In this document: piece by piece, positions 8,756 through 17,787 of the stretch
Layout of the letters: each line of letters begins with the position of its first letter
How positions within the stretch are numbered: the stretch's first letter is position 1
Assembly (NCBI RefSeq): GCF_012935715.1
Contig: NZ_CP052860.1
Span: 7,068,001-7,132,000, forward strand
Reading direction: 5' to 3'
Length of the DNA: 64,000 nt
Source of the DNA: Pseudomonas sp. ADAK13
GTDB taxonomy: Bacteria > Pseudomonadota > Gammaproteobacteria > Pseudomonadales > Pseudomonadaceae
Position numbers and translations under genes: made by a program
The notes under the pieces: generated by a model
The model's input: the letters and a program-made list of their open reading frames with translations, nothing else
Databases searched by the model: none
Told to the model about the DNA's origin: nothing

Positions 8756-8781
8756 AACGACCCCTGTTGTCTTTTTTGTAG

Positions 8782-8799
8782 GTTGACGTAAACGTAAAC
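8782..8799. promoter_or_regulatory. LiuR operator, acyl-CoA synthetase side
   Basis: GTTGACGTAAACGTAAAC is an imperfect palindrome matching the liuR upstream site, 27 bp from the acyl-CoA synthetase start. Confidence 0.75.
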
Positions 8800-8826
8800 T
8801 ACGATTGACAGTCCTGCAACGCAAGC

Positions 8827-8840
8827 TTACGTTAACGTAA
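8827..8840. promoter_or_regulatory. LiuR operator, liuA side
   Basis: TTACGTTAACGTAA is a perfect 14-bp palindrome 60 bp before liuA and 45 bp from the other operator of this divergent region. Confidence 0.8.
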
Positions 8841-8900
8841 AGGTGATCGCCCTCCCCGGCGCATCGGCCACACAAAAACAACGTTAAAAGGTGCCCGTCC

Positions 8901-10064
8901 ATGAGTTACCCCTCCCTGAACTTCGCCCTCGGTGAAACCATCGACATGCTGCGTGACCAGGTGCAGTCCTTCGTGGCCAAGGAACTGGCGCCGCGCGCTG
9001 CGCAGATCGACATCGACAACCTGTTCCCCGCCGACATGTGGCGCAAGTTCGGCGACATGGGCCTGCTGGGCATCACCGTGCCGGAAGAATACGGCGGCGC
9101 CGGCCTGGGCTACCTGGCCCACGTGGTGGCCATGGAAGAGATCAGTCGGGGTTCGGCTTCGGTGGCGTTGTCCTACGGCGCGCACTCCAACCTCTGCGTC
9201 AACCAGATCAACCGCAACGGCACCCACGAACAAAAACTCAAGTACCTGCCCAAGCTGATCAGCGGCGAACACATCGGCGCCCTGGCCATGAGCGAGCCGA
9301 ATGCCGGCTCCGACGTAGTCTCGATGAAGCTGCGCGCCGATAAACGCGGCAGTGTGTACGTGCTCAACGGCAGCAAGACCTGGATCACCAACGGCCCCGA
9401 CGCCAACACCTACGTGATCTACGCCAAGACCGACCTGGAAAAGGCTGCCCACGGCATCACCGCGTTTATCGTCGAGCGTGATTCCAAGGGCTTCAGCCGC
9501 AGCAACAAGTTCGACAAGCTCGGCATGCGCGGCTCCAACACCTGCGAGCTGTTCTTCGATGACGTCGAAGTGCCGGAAGAAAACATCCTCGGCGTGCTGA
9601 ATGGCGGCGTGAAGGTGCTGATGAGCGGCCTCGATTACGAACGCGTGGTGCTGTCCGGCGGCCCCACCGGGATCATGCAGGCCTGCATGGACCTGATCGT
9701 GCCCTACATCCACGACCGCAAACAGTTCGGCCAGAGCATCGGCGAGTTCCAGTTGATCCAGGGCAAGGTCGCCGACATGTACACCCAACTCAACGCCAGC
9801 CGTGCCTACCTGTATGCGGTGGCCCAGGCCTGCGAGCGCGGCGAAACCACGCGCAAGGACGCCGCCGGGGTGATCCTCTACAGCGCCGAGCGCGCCACCC
9901 AGATGGCCCTCGACGCGATCCAGATTCTCGGCGGCAATGGCTATATCAATGAATTCCCGGCGGGTCGTCTGCTGCGTGACGCCAAGCTGTATGAAATCGG
10001 TGCGGGTACCAGTGAGATCCGGCGCATGTTGATCGGTCGCGAACTGTTTAACGAAACCCGCTGA
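8901..10064 (+). CDS. liuA: Isovaleryl-CoA dehydrogenase
   Basis: A 387-aa flavoprotein that oxidises isovaleryl-CoA to 3-methylcrotonyl-CoA, passing electrons to ETF. It has the [15 protein letters not shown] flavin motif and the [13 protein letters not shown] tail. In the [10 protein letters not shown] segment the Glu sits where isovaleryl-CoA dehydrogenases carry their catalytic base, rather than at the later position used by most acyl-CoA dehydrogenases. An AAGGTG ribosome site precedes the ATG. It is the first gene of a tight four-gene operon followed by both subunits of methylcrotonyl-CoA carboxylase, which supports the substrate assignment. Confidence 0.94.
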   Translation: MSYPSLNFALGETIDMLRDQVQSFVAKELAPRAAQIDIDNLFPADMWRKFGDMGLLGITVPEEYGGAGLGYLAHVVAMEEISRGSASVALSYGAHSNLCVNQINRNGTHEQKLKYLPKLISGEHIGALAMSEPNAGSDVVSMKLRADKRGSVYVLNGSKTWITNGPDANTYVIYAKTDLEKAAHGITAFIVERDSKGFSRSNKFDKLGMRGSNTCELFFDDVEVPEENILGVLNGGVKVLMSGLDYERVVLSGGPTGIMQACMDLIVPYIHDRKQFGQSIGEFQLIQGKVADMYTQLNASRAYLYAVAQACERGETTRKDAAGVILYSAERATQMALDAIQILGGNGYINEFPAGRLLRDAKLYEIGAGTSEIRRMLIGRELFNETR

Positions 10065-10078
10065 ACGGAGCGCGCCCC

Positions 10079-11686
10079 ATGGCAACCCTGCACACCCAGC
10101 TCAACCCGCGCTCGACGGAATTCGCCGCCAACAGTGCGGCGATGCTCCAACAGGTCGACGCCCTGCACAGCCTGCTCGCCCAGGTGCAGCAAGGCGGCGG
10201 CGCCAAGGCCCAGGAACGCCACACGTCCCGGGGCAAGCTGTTGCCGCGGGAGCGGATCAATCGTTTGCTCGACCCGGGCTCGCCGTTTCTGGAACTCAGC
10301 CAACTGGCGGCGTATCAGGTGTATGGCGAAGACGTGCCCGCGGCCGGCGTGATTGCCGGGATCGGCCGTGTGGAGGGCGTCGAATGCATGATCGTCGCCA
10401 ACGACGCCACGGTGAAAGGCGGCTCGTACTACCCGCTGACCGTCAAGAAACACCTGCGCGCCCAGACCATCGCCGAGCAGAACCGCCTGCCGTGCATCTA
10501 CCTGGTGGACTCCGGCGGCGCCAACCTGCCGCGCCAGGATGAAGTGTTCCCGGACCGCGAGCACTTCGGGCGGATCTTCTTCAACCAGGCCAACATGAGT
10601 GCCCAGGGCATTCCGCAAATCGCGGTGGTGATGGGTTCCTGCACCGCCGGTGGCGCCTACGTGCCGGCGATGGCGGACGAAGCGATCATGGTCCGCCAGC
10701 AAGCCACCATCTTCCTCGCCGGCCCGCCGCTGGTGAAGGCGGCGACCGGCGAAGTGGTGAGTGCCGAAGACCTGGGCGGTGCCGATGTGCACTGCAAGAT
10801 CTCCGGGGTGGCCGACCACTACGCCGACAGCGATGAGCACGCCCTGGCCCTGGCCCGCCGCAGTGTGGCCAACCTCAATTGGCGCAAACTGGGCCAACTT
10901 CAACAGCGCACGCCGGTGGCGCCGTTATACGGCAGCGAAGAGCTGTACGGCGTGATCCCGGCCGACGCCAAGCAACCGTTCGATGTGCGCGAAGTCATCG
11001 CGCGGCTGGTGGACGGTTCGGTGTTCGATGAGTTCAAGGCGCTGTTCGGCACTACGCTGGTGTGCGGCTTTGCGCACCTGCACGGCTACCCGATTGCGAT
11101 CCTGGCCAACAACGGCATCCTCTTCGCCGAAGCCGCGCAGAAAGGCGCGCACTTTATCGAGCTGGCCTGCCAGCGCGGGATTCCGCTGCTGTTCCTGCAA
11201 AACATCACCGGCTTTATGGTCGGCCAGAAATACGAGGCCGGCGGTATCGCCAAGCACGGCGCCAAGCTGGTGACGGCCGTGGCCTGTGCCAAGGTGCCGA
11301 AGTTCACCGTGATCATCGGTGGCAGCTTCGGCGCCGGTAACTACGGCATGTGCGGCCGCGCCTACGACCCGCGCTTCTTGTGGATGTGGCCCAACGCACG
11401 CATCGGCGTGATGGGTGCCGAACAGGCCGCCGGCGTGCTGGTGCAGGTCAAGCGCGAACAGGCCGAGCGCGCAGGCCAGGGTTTCAGCAGCGAAGAGGAA
11501 GCCGCGATCAAACAGCCGATCCTCGACCAGTACGAAACCCAGGGCCACCCCTACTACTCCAGCGCACGGTTGTGGGACGACGGCGTCATCGACCCGTTGC
11601 AGACCCGCGACGTGCTGGCCCTGGCCTTGTCCGCCGCACTGAACGCCCCCATCGAGCCGAGCCGCTTCGGCGTGTTCCGCATGTAA
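10079..11686 (+). CDS. liuB: Methylcrotonyl-CoA carboxylase beta subunit (carboxyltransferase)
   Basis: A 535-aa biotin-dependent carboxyltransferase that moves CO2 from carboxybiotin to 3-methylcrotonyl-CoA. The crotonase-fold N and C domains are visible, with [15 protein letters not shown] and [20 protein letters not shown] glycine-rich CoA/biotin motifs. The C-terminal segment [19 protein letters not shown] is typical of MCC-beta. It starts 14 bp after liuA with GGAGCG before the ATG. It forms a complex with LiuD, encoded two genes downstream. Confidence 0.95.
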   Translation: MATLHTQLNPRSTEFAANSAAMLQQVDALHSLLAQVQQGGGAKAQERHTSRGKLLPRERINRLLDPGSPFLELSQLAAYQVYGEDVPAAGVIAGIGRVEGVECMIVANDATVKGGSYYPLTVKKHLRAQTIAEQNRLPCIYLVDSGGANLPRQDEVFPDREHFGRIFFNQANMSAQGIPQIAVVMGSCTAGGAYVPAMADEAIMVRQQATIFLAGPPLVKAATGEVVSAEDLGGADVHCKISGVADHYADSDEHALALARRSVANLNWRKLGQLQQRTPVAPLYGSEELYGVIPADAKQPFDVREVIARLVDGSVFDEFKALFGTTLVCGFAHLHGYPIAILANNGILFAEAAQKGAHFIELACQRGIPLLFLQNITGFMVGQKYEAGGIAKHGAKLVTAVACAKVPKFTVIIGGSFGAGNYGMCGRAYDPRFLWMWPNARIGVMGAEQAAGVLVQVKREQAERAGQGFSSEEEAAIKQPILDQYETQGHPYYSSARLWDDGVIDPLQTRDVLALALSAALNAPIEPSRFGVFRM

Positions 11687-11701
11687 ATGGAGCTGCACCC
11701 C

Positions 11702-12508
11702 ATGAGCGATTTCAACACCCTCGAACTGGTCACCGATCCGCGTGGCTTTGCCACCCTGTGGCTCAGTCGTGAAGCCAAGAACAACGCGTTCAACGCCGAA
11801 ATGATCCGCGAACTGATCATCGCCCTCGACCAGGTCCAGGGCGATCCAGCCCTGCGTTTTTTGGTACTGCGCGGGCGCGGCAAACACTTCAGCGCCGGCG
11901 CCGACCTGGCCTGGATGCAGCAGTCGGCCGAGCTGGATTACCACACCAACCTGGACGACGCCCGGGAACTGGCGGAGTTGATGTACAACCTGGCCAAGCT
12001 GAAGATTCCGACGCTGGCCGTGGTTCAGGGCGCGGCCTATGGCGGTGCCCTGGGGTTGATCAGTTGCTGCGACATGGCCATCGGCACCGATGAGGCGCAG
12101 TTCTGCCTGTCGGAAGTGCGCATCGGCCTGGCGCCTGCAGTGATCAGCCCGTTCGTGGTGCAGGCGATCGGCGAGCGCGCAGCCCGTCGATATGCCCTCA
12201 CGGCTGATCGCTTTGGGGGCCAGCGCGCACGGGAAATCGGGCTGCTGGCGGAGAGTTATCCGACGGCCGATCTGGATGTGCAGGTTGAACGGTGGGTTAC
12301 CAACCTGCTGCTCAACAGCCCGGCAGCCATGCGCGCCAGCAAGGATTTGCTGCGTGAGGTCGGCCATGGGGCGCTCACCCCGGCACTGCGTCGCTACTGC
12401 GAAAACTCCATCGCGCGGATCCGCGTCAGCGCCGAAGGCCAGGAAGGCTTGCGCGCCTTTTTGCAAAAACGCTCGCCCAACTGGCAGTCCCAGGAGCCGC
12501 GTTCATGA
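11702..12508 (+). CDS. liuC: 3-Methylglutaconyl-CoA hydratase
   Basis: A 268-aa enoyl-CoA hydratase/isomerase family enzyme that hydrates 3-methylglutaconyl-CoA to HMG-CoA. The oxyanion-hole segments GRGKHFSAGADLAWM and VVQGAAYGGALGLISCCDMA are intact, including the acidic residue region around SEVRIGL. The ATG at 11702 is preferred over an earlier ATG at 11687, because the earlier codon overlaps the GGAG ribosome site that serves 11702. Its stop overlaps the liuD start (ATGA-type, 4 nt), indicating translational coupling. Confidence 0.92.
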   Translation: MSDFNTLELVTDPRGFATLWLSREAKNNAFNAEMIRELIIALDQVQGDPALRFLVLRGRGKHFSAGADLAWMQQSAELDYHTNLDDARELAELMYNLAKLKIPTLAVVQGAAYGGALGLISCCDMAIGTDEAQFCLSEVRIGLAPAVISPFVVQAIGERAARRYALTADRFGGQRAREIGLLAESYPTADLDVQVERWVTNLLLNSPAAMRASKDLLREVGHGALTPALRRYCENSIARIRVSAEGQEGLRAFLQKRSPNWQSQEPRS

Positions 12509-14442
12509 AGACGCTTACCACTGTATTGGTGGCCAACCGCGGCGAAATCGCCTGCCGGGTGATGCGCACCGCCAAGGCCATGGGCCTGACTACCGTGGCC
12601 GTACACAGCGCCACGGACCGTGACGCACGGCATTCCCGCGAGGCGGATATTCGTGTGGACCTGGGCGGCAGCAAGGCCGCCGACAGTTACCTGCAAATCG
12701 ACAAGCTGATCGCCGCGGCCCAGGCCAGCGGCGCCCAGGCCATTCACCCGGGTTACGGGTTTCTGTCAGAGAACGCCGGGTTCGCCCGCGCCATTGAAGC
12801 CGCCGGGTTGATCTTCCTCGGCCCGCCCGCCTCGGCCATTGATGCCATGGGCAGCAAGTCGGCGGCCAAGGCATTGATGGAAACTGCCGGCGTGCCGCTG
12901 GTGCCGGGTTACCACGGCGACGCCCAGGACCTGGAGACCTTTCGCCAGGCGGCCGAGCGCATCGGTTACCCGGTGCTGCTCAAGGCCACGGCGGGCGGTG
13001 GCGGCAAGGGCATGAAAGTGGTCGAGGACGTCAGCCAGCTGGCCGAAGCCCTGGCCTCGGCCCAGCGTGAAGCGCTGTCCTCGTTTGGCAATGCGCAGAT
13101 GCTGGTGGAGAAGTATTTGCTCAAGCCGCGTCACGTGGAAATCCAGGTGTTCGCCGACCAGCATGGGCATTGCCTGTACCTCAACGAGCGCGATTGCTCG
13201 ATCCAGCGGCGCCACCAGAAAGTCGTCGAGGAAGCACCGGCACCGGGCCTGAGTGCCGAGCAACGCAAGGCCATGGGCGAGGCGGCAGTTCGTGCGGCCC
13301 AGGCAATCGGTTATGTGGGTGCGGGCACGGTGGAGTTTCTGCTGGACGCACGGGGCGAGTTTTTCTTCATGGAGATGAACACCCGGCTGCAGGTGGAACA
13401 CCCGGTGACCGAAGCCATCACCGGCCTGGACCTGGTGGCCTGGCAGATTCGTGTGGCCCAGGGCGAGCCACTGCCGATGACTCAGGAGCAGGTGCCACTG
13501 CGGGGGCATGCGATTGAAGTGCGGCTGTACGCCGAGGACCCGGCCAATGATTTCCTGCCGGCCACCGGGCACCTGGCGCTGTACCGCGAGTCCACGCCTG
13601 GGCCGGGGCGCCGGGTGGACAGCGGCGTCGAACAAGGCGACAACGTGTCACCGTTCTACGACCCGATGCTGGGCAAGCTGATTGCCTGGGGCGAAGACCG
13701 CGAGCAGGCGCGACTGCGGCTGCTGGGTATGCTGGATGAATTTGCCGTGGGTGGCTTGAAGACCAACCTGGGCTTTTTGCGGCGCATCATCGGCCATCCG
13801 GCGTTTGCGGCTGCCGAGCTGGATACCGGGTTTATCCCGCGTTATCAGGATGAGCTGCTACCGGCCCCCGGCGAGTTGAGTGATGAGTTCTGGCAGGCCG
13901 CGGGCCAGGCGTTCATGCAAACCCGGCCGAGCGCTGATTCCAGTTCACCCTGGGCCGACACCCATGGCTTTCGCGCCGGGTTGCCCGCCGAGGTTTCCCT
14001 GCATTTGAGCTGCAACGGCCAGGATCGCCTGGTCACCCTGCAAGCCGGCGTCAACCCGCCCCGGTTGCACGGCGAGCAGTTGCTGATCGACCGGCAAGGT
14101 GTGCGCCGCTCTCATCTGGCGGTGCGCGAGGGCGCCAGCCTGTTTCTGCGTTGGGACGGCGAAGTGCACAGCGTCAGCCTGTTCGACCCGATCGCCGCCG
14201 TCGACGCCAGCCAGTCCCATCAGGGCGGCCTGACCGCACCGATGAACGGCAGCATCGTGCGGGTGCTGGTGGACGTCGGCCAAACGGTGGAAGCCGGTAC
14301 GCAACTGGTGGTGCTGGAAGCCATGAAGATGGAACACAGCATTCGCGCGCCCCATGCCGGGGTGGTCAAGGCGCTGTATTGCCAGGAAGGTGAAATGGTC
14401 AATGAAGGCAGCGCACTCGTGGAACTGGAAGCCGCGAGCTAA
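12505..14442 (+). CDS. liuD: Methylcrotonyl-CoA carboxylase alpha subunit (biotin carboxylase + BCCP)
   Basis: A 645-aa biotin-containing subunit. It contains biotin carboxylase (residues ~5-450) with VANRGEIACRVMRTAK, the ATP-grasp loop KATAGGGGKGMK, FFMEMNTRLQVEHPVTE and a BT linker domain. The C-terminal biotinyl domain carries the EAMKMEH motif, whose Lys608 is the biotinylation site. It carboxylates biotin with ATP and bicarbonate for LiuB. It is the last gene of liuABCD. Its TAA overlaps by 4 bp the stop of the convergent XRE regulator, leaving no room for a separate terminator. Confidence 0.95.
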   Translation: MKTLTTVLVANRGEIACRVMRTAKAMGLTTVAVHSATDRDARHSREADIRVDLGGSKAADSYLQIDKLIAAAQASGAQAIHPGYGFLSENAGFARAIEAAGLIFLGPPASAIDAMGSKSAAKALMETAGVPLVPGYHGDAQDLETFRQAAERIGYPVLLKATAGGGGKGMKVVEDVSQLAEALASAQREALSSFGNAQMLVEKYLLKPRHVEIQVFADQHGHCLYLNERDCSIQRRHQKVVEEAPAPGLSAEQRKAMGEAAVRAAQAIGYVGAGTVEFLLDARGEFFFMEMNTRLQVEHPVTEAITGLDLVAWQIRVAQGEPLPMTQEQVPLRGHAIEVRLYAEDPANDFLPATGHLALYRESTPGPGRRVDSGVEQGDNVSPFYDPMLGKLIAWGEDREQARLRLLGMLDEFAVGGLKTNLGFLRRIIGHPAFAAAELDTGFIPRYQDELLPAPGELSDEFWQAAGQAFMQTRPSADSSSPWADTHGFRAGLPAEVSLHLSCNGQDRLVTLQAGVNPPRLHGEQLLIDRQGVRRSHLAVREGASLFLRWDGEVHSVSLFDPIAAVDASQSHQGGLTAPMNGSIVRVLVDVGQTVEAGTQLVVLEAMKMEHSIRAPHAGVVKALYCQEGEMVNEGSALVELEAAS

Positions 14443-15086
14443 AACCTTGTGACCGCCTGTACCACCACACCGATGATGCGGCACTCCTCGCTGAACAGCA
14501 TTTTCGGGTAAGTCGAGTTGAGCGGTACCAGGTAAAGCTGACCGCTGTCCTTCACCAGTTTGCGCAAGGTGGCCTGGGGATTAAATGCCCATTGGGCCAC
14601 CACCAGTTTGCCCGGCTCAGGCCGGATGGCCGGGTCCACCAACACCATCATGCCTTCGGTGATACTCAAGCCGGCGGGGGCGGTCATGGCATCGCCGATC
14701 ACCCTCAGCCAGAACGCCTTGCCACGGGCCTGATAGTCGCTCATCCGGAAACGTGCAGCACCGTAAGGCCGGGATTCTTCCTGCAATGGGTACCCTCCTT
14801 TCCCTTCGCTCACCGGGTAACGGTAATGGGGGTTGTAGTGCGGCGTTGGCTCCAACTCTTCTTCCACCGGTGCGACCGCTTTTTCGCGAACCACCAACGC
14901 GACCTCAAGGTCGCCAAGGCCCAGTTCGTCCATCACCCGATTCATGTCGGCAAGGCTCGGCACCCGGCGCTTGTTCAGCCAATGGCCGACTCCGCCCTGG
15001 GACATGCCCAGGCGTGAGGCCAATTGATCCTGCGTGACCTTGAGATCTTTCATGCTGGCCTTGACCAGCGCTATCCATTTATCCAT
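14439..15086 (-). CDS. XRE-family regulator with S24/LexA-like domain lacking the catalytic Ser
   Basis: A 215-aa phage-repressor-like protein similar in layout to PrtR/C2 repressors. The N-terminal HTH (residues ~17-40) includes TQDQLASRLGMSQGGVGHW. The C-terminal S24 fold begins at ~125 and has KLVVAQWAFNPQATLRKL with the usual Lys. The nucleophile motif normally reads GDSM, but here it is GDAM, with Ala133 in place of Ser. Self-cleavage is therefore not expected. The start ATG at 15086 gives the typical MDKWIALVKASMKDL beginning; the frame is open further upstream. It is divergent from a small DUF3077-like gene with a palindrome between. No phage or pyocin genes are in view. Confidence 0.85.
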   Translation of the reverse strand: MDKWIALVKASMKDLKVTQDQLASRLGMSQGGVGHWLNKRRVPSLADMNRVMDELGLGDLEVALVVREKAVAPVEEELEPTPHYNPHYRYPVSEGKGGYPLQEESRPYGAARFRMSDYQARGKAFWLRVIGDAMTAPAGLSITEGMMVLVDPAIRPEPGKLVVAQWAFNPQATLRKLVKDSGQLYLVPLNSTYPKMLFSEECRIIGVVVQAVTRF

Positions 15087-15161
15087 GGGGCCTGACAATA
15101 CGTTGTGTACTCGCAGCGACAATAAACAGTTTGTAGTAATCAATAAAACGCCATAAATACG

Positions 15162-15173
15162 ATTAGTACTAAT
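15162..15173. promoter_or_regulatory. Candidate operator of the XRE/S24 regulator
   Basis: ATTAGTACTAAT is a perfect 12-bp palindrome in the divergent promoter region, 43 bp before the small gene. A related half-site, TTGTAGTAAT, lies at about 15131. Confidence 0.5.
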
Positions 15174-15215
15174 ATCGGTTGCAGGCTTTCGACATCCACC
15201 CAGAGCACCGACTTC

Positions 15216-15578
15216 ATGACGACAACCCCCTATCCACTGCCCGAAACCTGCGACGAAGACGAGCTGCTGTTCATGCGCAGCAGCGGCGCTGCCCAACGCG
15301 CGCTGGACTATTACTTGAAAGAGGATCTCGCCACGCCGTCCGTTGACGACACCTTGTTTGCAGTCAAACCGGGCATCAGTGATGAGGAAGCGCTGGTGCA
15401 CGCCTCCGACCTGCTGCGCAGTGCCGCAGCCACTGCCTACGAATCGGCAAACAGCAGCCACGGCAACAGCCGGGACCTGGCGTTTTCAGTGGTCTATTTG
15501 ATTGATATGGCGAAGGTGATGGTGGAGCGGTCGCTACGGCTTTCGACCCGGGAGGCCGAACACTCGGCGAGGATGTAA
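15216..15578 (+). CDS. Small acidic protein, DUF3077/DUF6124-like
   Basis: A 120-aa soluble acidic protein. A variable N-terminus is followed by LFAVKPGISDEEALVHASDLLRSAAATAYESA and an Ala-rich helical end with VVYLIDMAKVMVERSL. This pattern is common to a Pseudomonas-specific family of unknown function. No catalytic motif is evident. It is divergent from the XRE regulator and may be its target. The product is most likely a small helical bundle; I cannot name a role. Confidence 0.7.
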   Translation: MTTTPYPLPETCDEDELLFMRSSGAAQRALDYYLKEDLATPSVDDTLFAVKPGISDEEALVHASDLLRSAAATAYESANSSHGNSRDLAFSVVYLIDMAKVMVERSLRLSTREAEHSARM

Positions 15579-15621
15579 CAGACGCGAAGGAAAAATATTT
15601 CTATCTGGCGGATAAAAACAT

Positions 15622-15650
15622 TTGACTTGCAAATGATAATGATTATTATT
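15622..15650 (+). promoter_or_regulatory. Fur-controlled promoter of prrF
   Basis: TTGACT (15622-15627) and TATTAT (15644-15649) form a sigma-70 promoter. The spacer and -10 region (AATGATAATGATTATTATT) are a textbook Fur box, so iron-loaded Fur would block polymerase. Confidence 0.88.
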
Positions 15651-15656
15651 GGACCT

Positions 15657-15770
15657 AGCTGATCGCGAGATCAGTCGATAGACCAAGAGACCTTAGGTCG
15701 GACTCTTGGAATATCTCCTCATCAGGCTAATCACGGTTTTTGACCCGGCTCTTTGGCCGGGTCTTTTTTT
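15657..15770 (+). ncRNA. prrF: PrrF iron-responsive sRNA
   Basis: About 114 nt, starting roughly 8 nt after the -10 box and ending at a strong terminator. The segments GATCGCGAGATCAG, TCGGACTCTTGG, TATCTCCTCATCAGGCTAAT and CACGGTTTTTGACCCGG match the conserved PrrF core as I remember it. The CTCCTCATCAGGCT region is the seed that pairs with mRNAs of iron-containing proteins. In iron-limited cells such RNAs spare iron by repressing those genes. Only one copy is present here, consistent with non-aeruginosa pseudomonads, where PrrF copies are unlinked. Confidence 0.9.
15742..15770 (+). terminator. prrF terminator
   Basis: GACCCGGC-TCTTT-GGCCGGGTC stem followed by seven T residues. Confidence 0.9.
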
Positions 15771-15902
15771 GCCAGTTTTTCCTGGCGTGGCTTCAGGCTA
15801 ATGAAGACTGTGTGTTGCTTGATGGCGCGCATGGTAGCAAAAGACTATCGCCAAAAGAAAGTCGATCCGGCGCTCTGGCCCGGTTCTTTCAAAAATAGCA
15901 CT

Positions 15903-15917
15903 TGAGAATCAATCTCA
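15903..15917. promoter_or_regulatory. Second Fur-like palindrome
   Basis: TGAGAATCAATCTCA resembles Fur boxes of iron-uptake promoters. It lies ~130 bp before the M14 carboxypeptidase and is not associated with an obvious iron gene. The 15771-16044 gap otherwise shows nothing I can support. Confidence 0.35.
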
Positions 15918-16044
15918 TAGATTCTAAGCTGCTGCGGCGTCATGGACGACGCCCCCCTCTTCCCCCACAAAAAATTGCATCCAGGCTTTACCCCGCTCCG
16001 GTGTAAAATGCCCGCCACAACACTCATATTCAGGCAACCAGACT

Positions 16045-17196
16045 ATGACCGTGGCCTTGACCTCCATCAAGATCAGCACCGACTTCGACAGTGGCAACAT
16101 CCAGGTGCTCGACGCCAGTGATGCCCACCAGTTGCTGCTGGCCATCAAGCCCGATACACGCAGCCAACACTTCCAGTGGTTCCACTTCAAGGCCGAAGGC
16201 ATGCACGTGGGCCACAGCCACACCTTTCGCTTGAGCAACGCCGGCCACTCTTCCTACAAGCACGCCTGGAGTGGTTACAACGCCGTGGCGTCCTACGACC
16301 ATATCAACTGGTTTCGGGTACCCACCCGCTTTGATGGCGAGACGCTGCACATCACCCTCGAAACCCGGGAAAAACAGGCCTGGTTCGCCTACTTCGAACC
16401 CTACAGCCGCGAACGCCATGCCTGGCTGATCGACCAGGCGCTGAACCGCGCCGGCACGCAATTGCTGGCCACCGGCAAGAGTGTCGAAGGGCGTGATATC
16501 CCGCTGCTGCGCCGGGGCAAAGGCGAGTCCAACAAGCGCAAGGTCTGGATCATCGCCCAGCAGCATCCCGGCGAGCACATGGCCGAATGGTTTATGGAAG
16601 GCATCATCGAACGCCTGCAACAGGACGGTGACGCCGAGCTGAAAAAACTGCTGGCCGCCGCCGACCTGTACCTGGTGCCCAACATGAACCCCGATGGCGC
16701 GTTCCATGGCCATCTGCGCACCAACGCCATGGGCCAGGACCTTAACCGGGCCTGGCAAAGCGCGAGCCAGGAGATCAGCCCGGAAGTGCTGTTCGTCCAG
16801 CAGCAAATGGAAAAGTATGGCGTTGACCTGTTCCTGGATATCCACGGCGACGAAGAAATCCCCTACGTGTTCACCGCCGGCTGCGAAGGCAACCCCGGCT
16901 ACACGCCGCGCATCGAGCAATTGGAAAAACACTTCCGCAGCCACCTGAGCGGCCTCACCCGCGACTTCCAGACCGTGCACGGCTACACCCGCGACCTGCC
17001 GGGGGAAGCCAACATGACGCTGGCGTGCAACAGCGTCGGCGAGAAGTTCGACTGCCTGTCCCTGACCCTGGAAATGCCCTTCAAGGACAACGACGACGCG
17101 CCCAACCCGCACACCGGCTGGTCGGGCAAACGCTCGATGCAGTTGGGCAAGGATGTGCTGAGCACCGTGGCGGACATCGTCGGCGTACTGCGCTGA
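16045..17196 (+). CDS. M14-type zinc carboxypeptidase
   Basis: A 383-aa cytosolic-type metallocarboxypeptidase. The N-terminal ~110 residues form the beta-rich domain seen in the cytosolic carboxypeptidase (AGBL/CCP) subgroup. The catalytic domain shows QQHPGEHMAEW (zinc His and Glu), YLVPNMNPDGAFHGHLRTNAMGQDLNRAW (substrate Arg/Asn region; only part quoted) and DIHGDEEIPYVF with the third zinc ligand His. LTLEMPFKDN near the C-terminus carries the catalytic Glu. No signal peptide is visible. The physiological substrate is unknown. The next gene converges on it. Confidence 0.85.
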   Translation: MTVALTSIKISTDFDSGNIQVLDASDAHQLLLAIKPDTRSQHFQWFHFKAEGMHVGHSHTFRLSNAGHSSYKHAWSGYNAVASYDHINWFRVPTRFDGETLHITLETREKQAWFAYFEPYSRERHAWLIDQALNRAGTQLLATGKSVEGRDIPLLRRGKGESNKRKVWIIAQQHPGEHMAEWFMEGIIERLQQDGDAELKKLLAAADLYLVPNMNPDGAFHGHLRTNAMGQDLNRAWQSASQEISPEVLFVQQQMEKYGVDLFLDIHGDEEIPYVFTAGCEGNPGYTPRIEQLEKHFRSHLSGLTRDFQTVHGYTRDLPGEANMTLACNSVGEKFDCLSLTLEMPFKDNDDAPNPHTGWSGKRSMQLGKDVLSTVADIVGVLR

Positions 17197-17247
17197 TCCC
17201 TGCACCCGGCGACCGCTGCGCAATCGCAGCGGTTGCCGGGCAAGGTG

Positions 17248-17787
17248 TCAGTCCTTGGTTCCAGTCATGCTTTGCAGCACGCCGTCACGCCGGATCAAAC
17301 CGTGGAACAGCGCCGCCGCCAAGTGCAACAGCACCGTCAGAAACAGCAAATACGCCAGATACCCGTGAGCTTTGCGCAACACCGCAAACAACGGCGCATT
17401 CGCCCCGACCAGCGCCGGCAGCTGCACCGAACTGCTGAGCATCACCGGATCGCCGGCCGCCGAAATCATCGCCCAACCCAGCAGCGGCAACACCAGCATC
17501 AGGGCGTACAGCACCACATGGGACGCCTTGGCCGCCAGCGCTTGCCACAGCGGCAAGTCCGCGGGAAGCGGCGGCTGACGCGTGGAAAAACGCACGACCA
17601 AGCGCACGATCACCAGCGCCAGGATCGCAATACCCAACGGCTTGTGCAGATGGATCAGCCACTCATGGCGCTCCGACACCGACGCCACCATGCCCGCGCC
17701 AATAAACAGCATGGCGATGATCATCAACGCCATGAGCCAATGCAGCAGCCGCGCCAGCGGGGCGAAAAACCGGGGTTGAGCATTCAT
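17248..17787 (-). CDS. Cytochrome b561
   Basis: A 179-aa four-helix membrane cytochrome b. Hydrophobic helices are visible at ~10-32, ~48-66, ~88-108 and ~140-162. Candidate haem His ligands sit in RLLHWLMA, HEWLIHLHKPLG, KASHVVLYALM and VLLHLAAALFHGL. Its start overlaps the stop of the upstream catalase-like gene by 4 nt, so the two are coupled. Together they suggest electron delivery to, or peroxide handling by, the periplasmic haem protein. A second b561 gene occurs at 35813. Confidence 0.88.
   Translation of the reverse strand: MNAQPRFFAPLARLLHWLMALMIIAMLFIGAGMVASVSERHEWLIHLHKPLGIAILALVIVRLVVRFSTRQPPLPADLPLWQALAAKASHVVLYALMLVLPLLGWAMISAAGDPVMLSSSVQLPALVGANAPLFAVLRKAHGYLAYLLFLTVLLHLAAALFHGLIRRDGVLQSMTGTKD

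Noticed and set aside
15845..16027. 60-aa minus-strand ORF before the M14 carboxypeptidase
   Set aside because: It spans the Fur-like palindrome and the carboxypeptidase leader; composition is unlike neighbouring genes.
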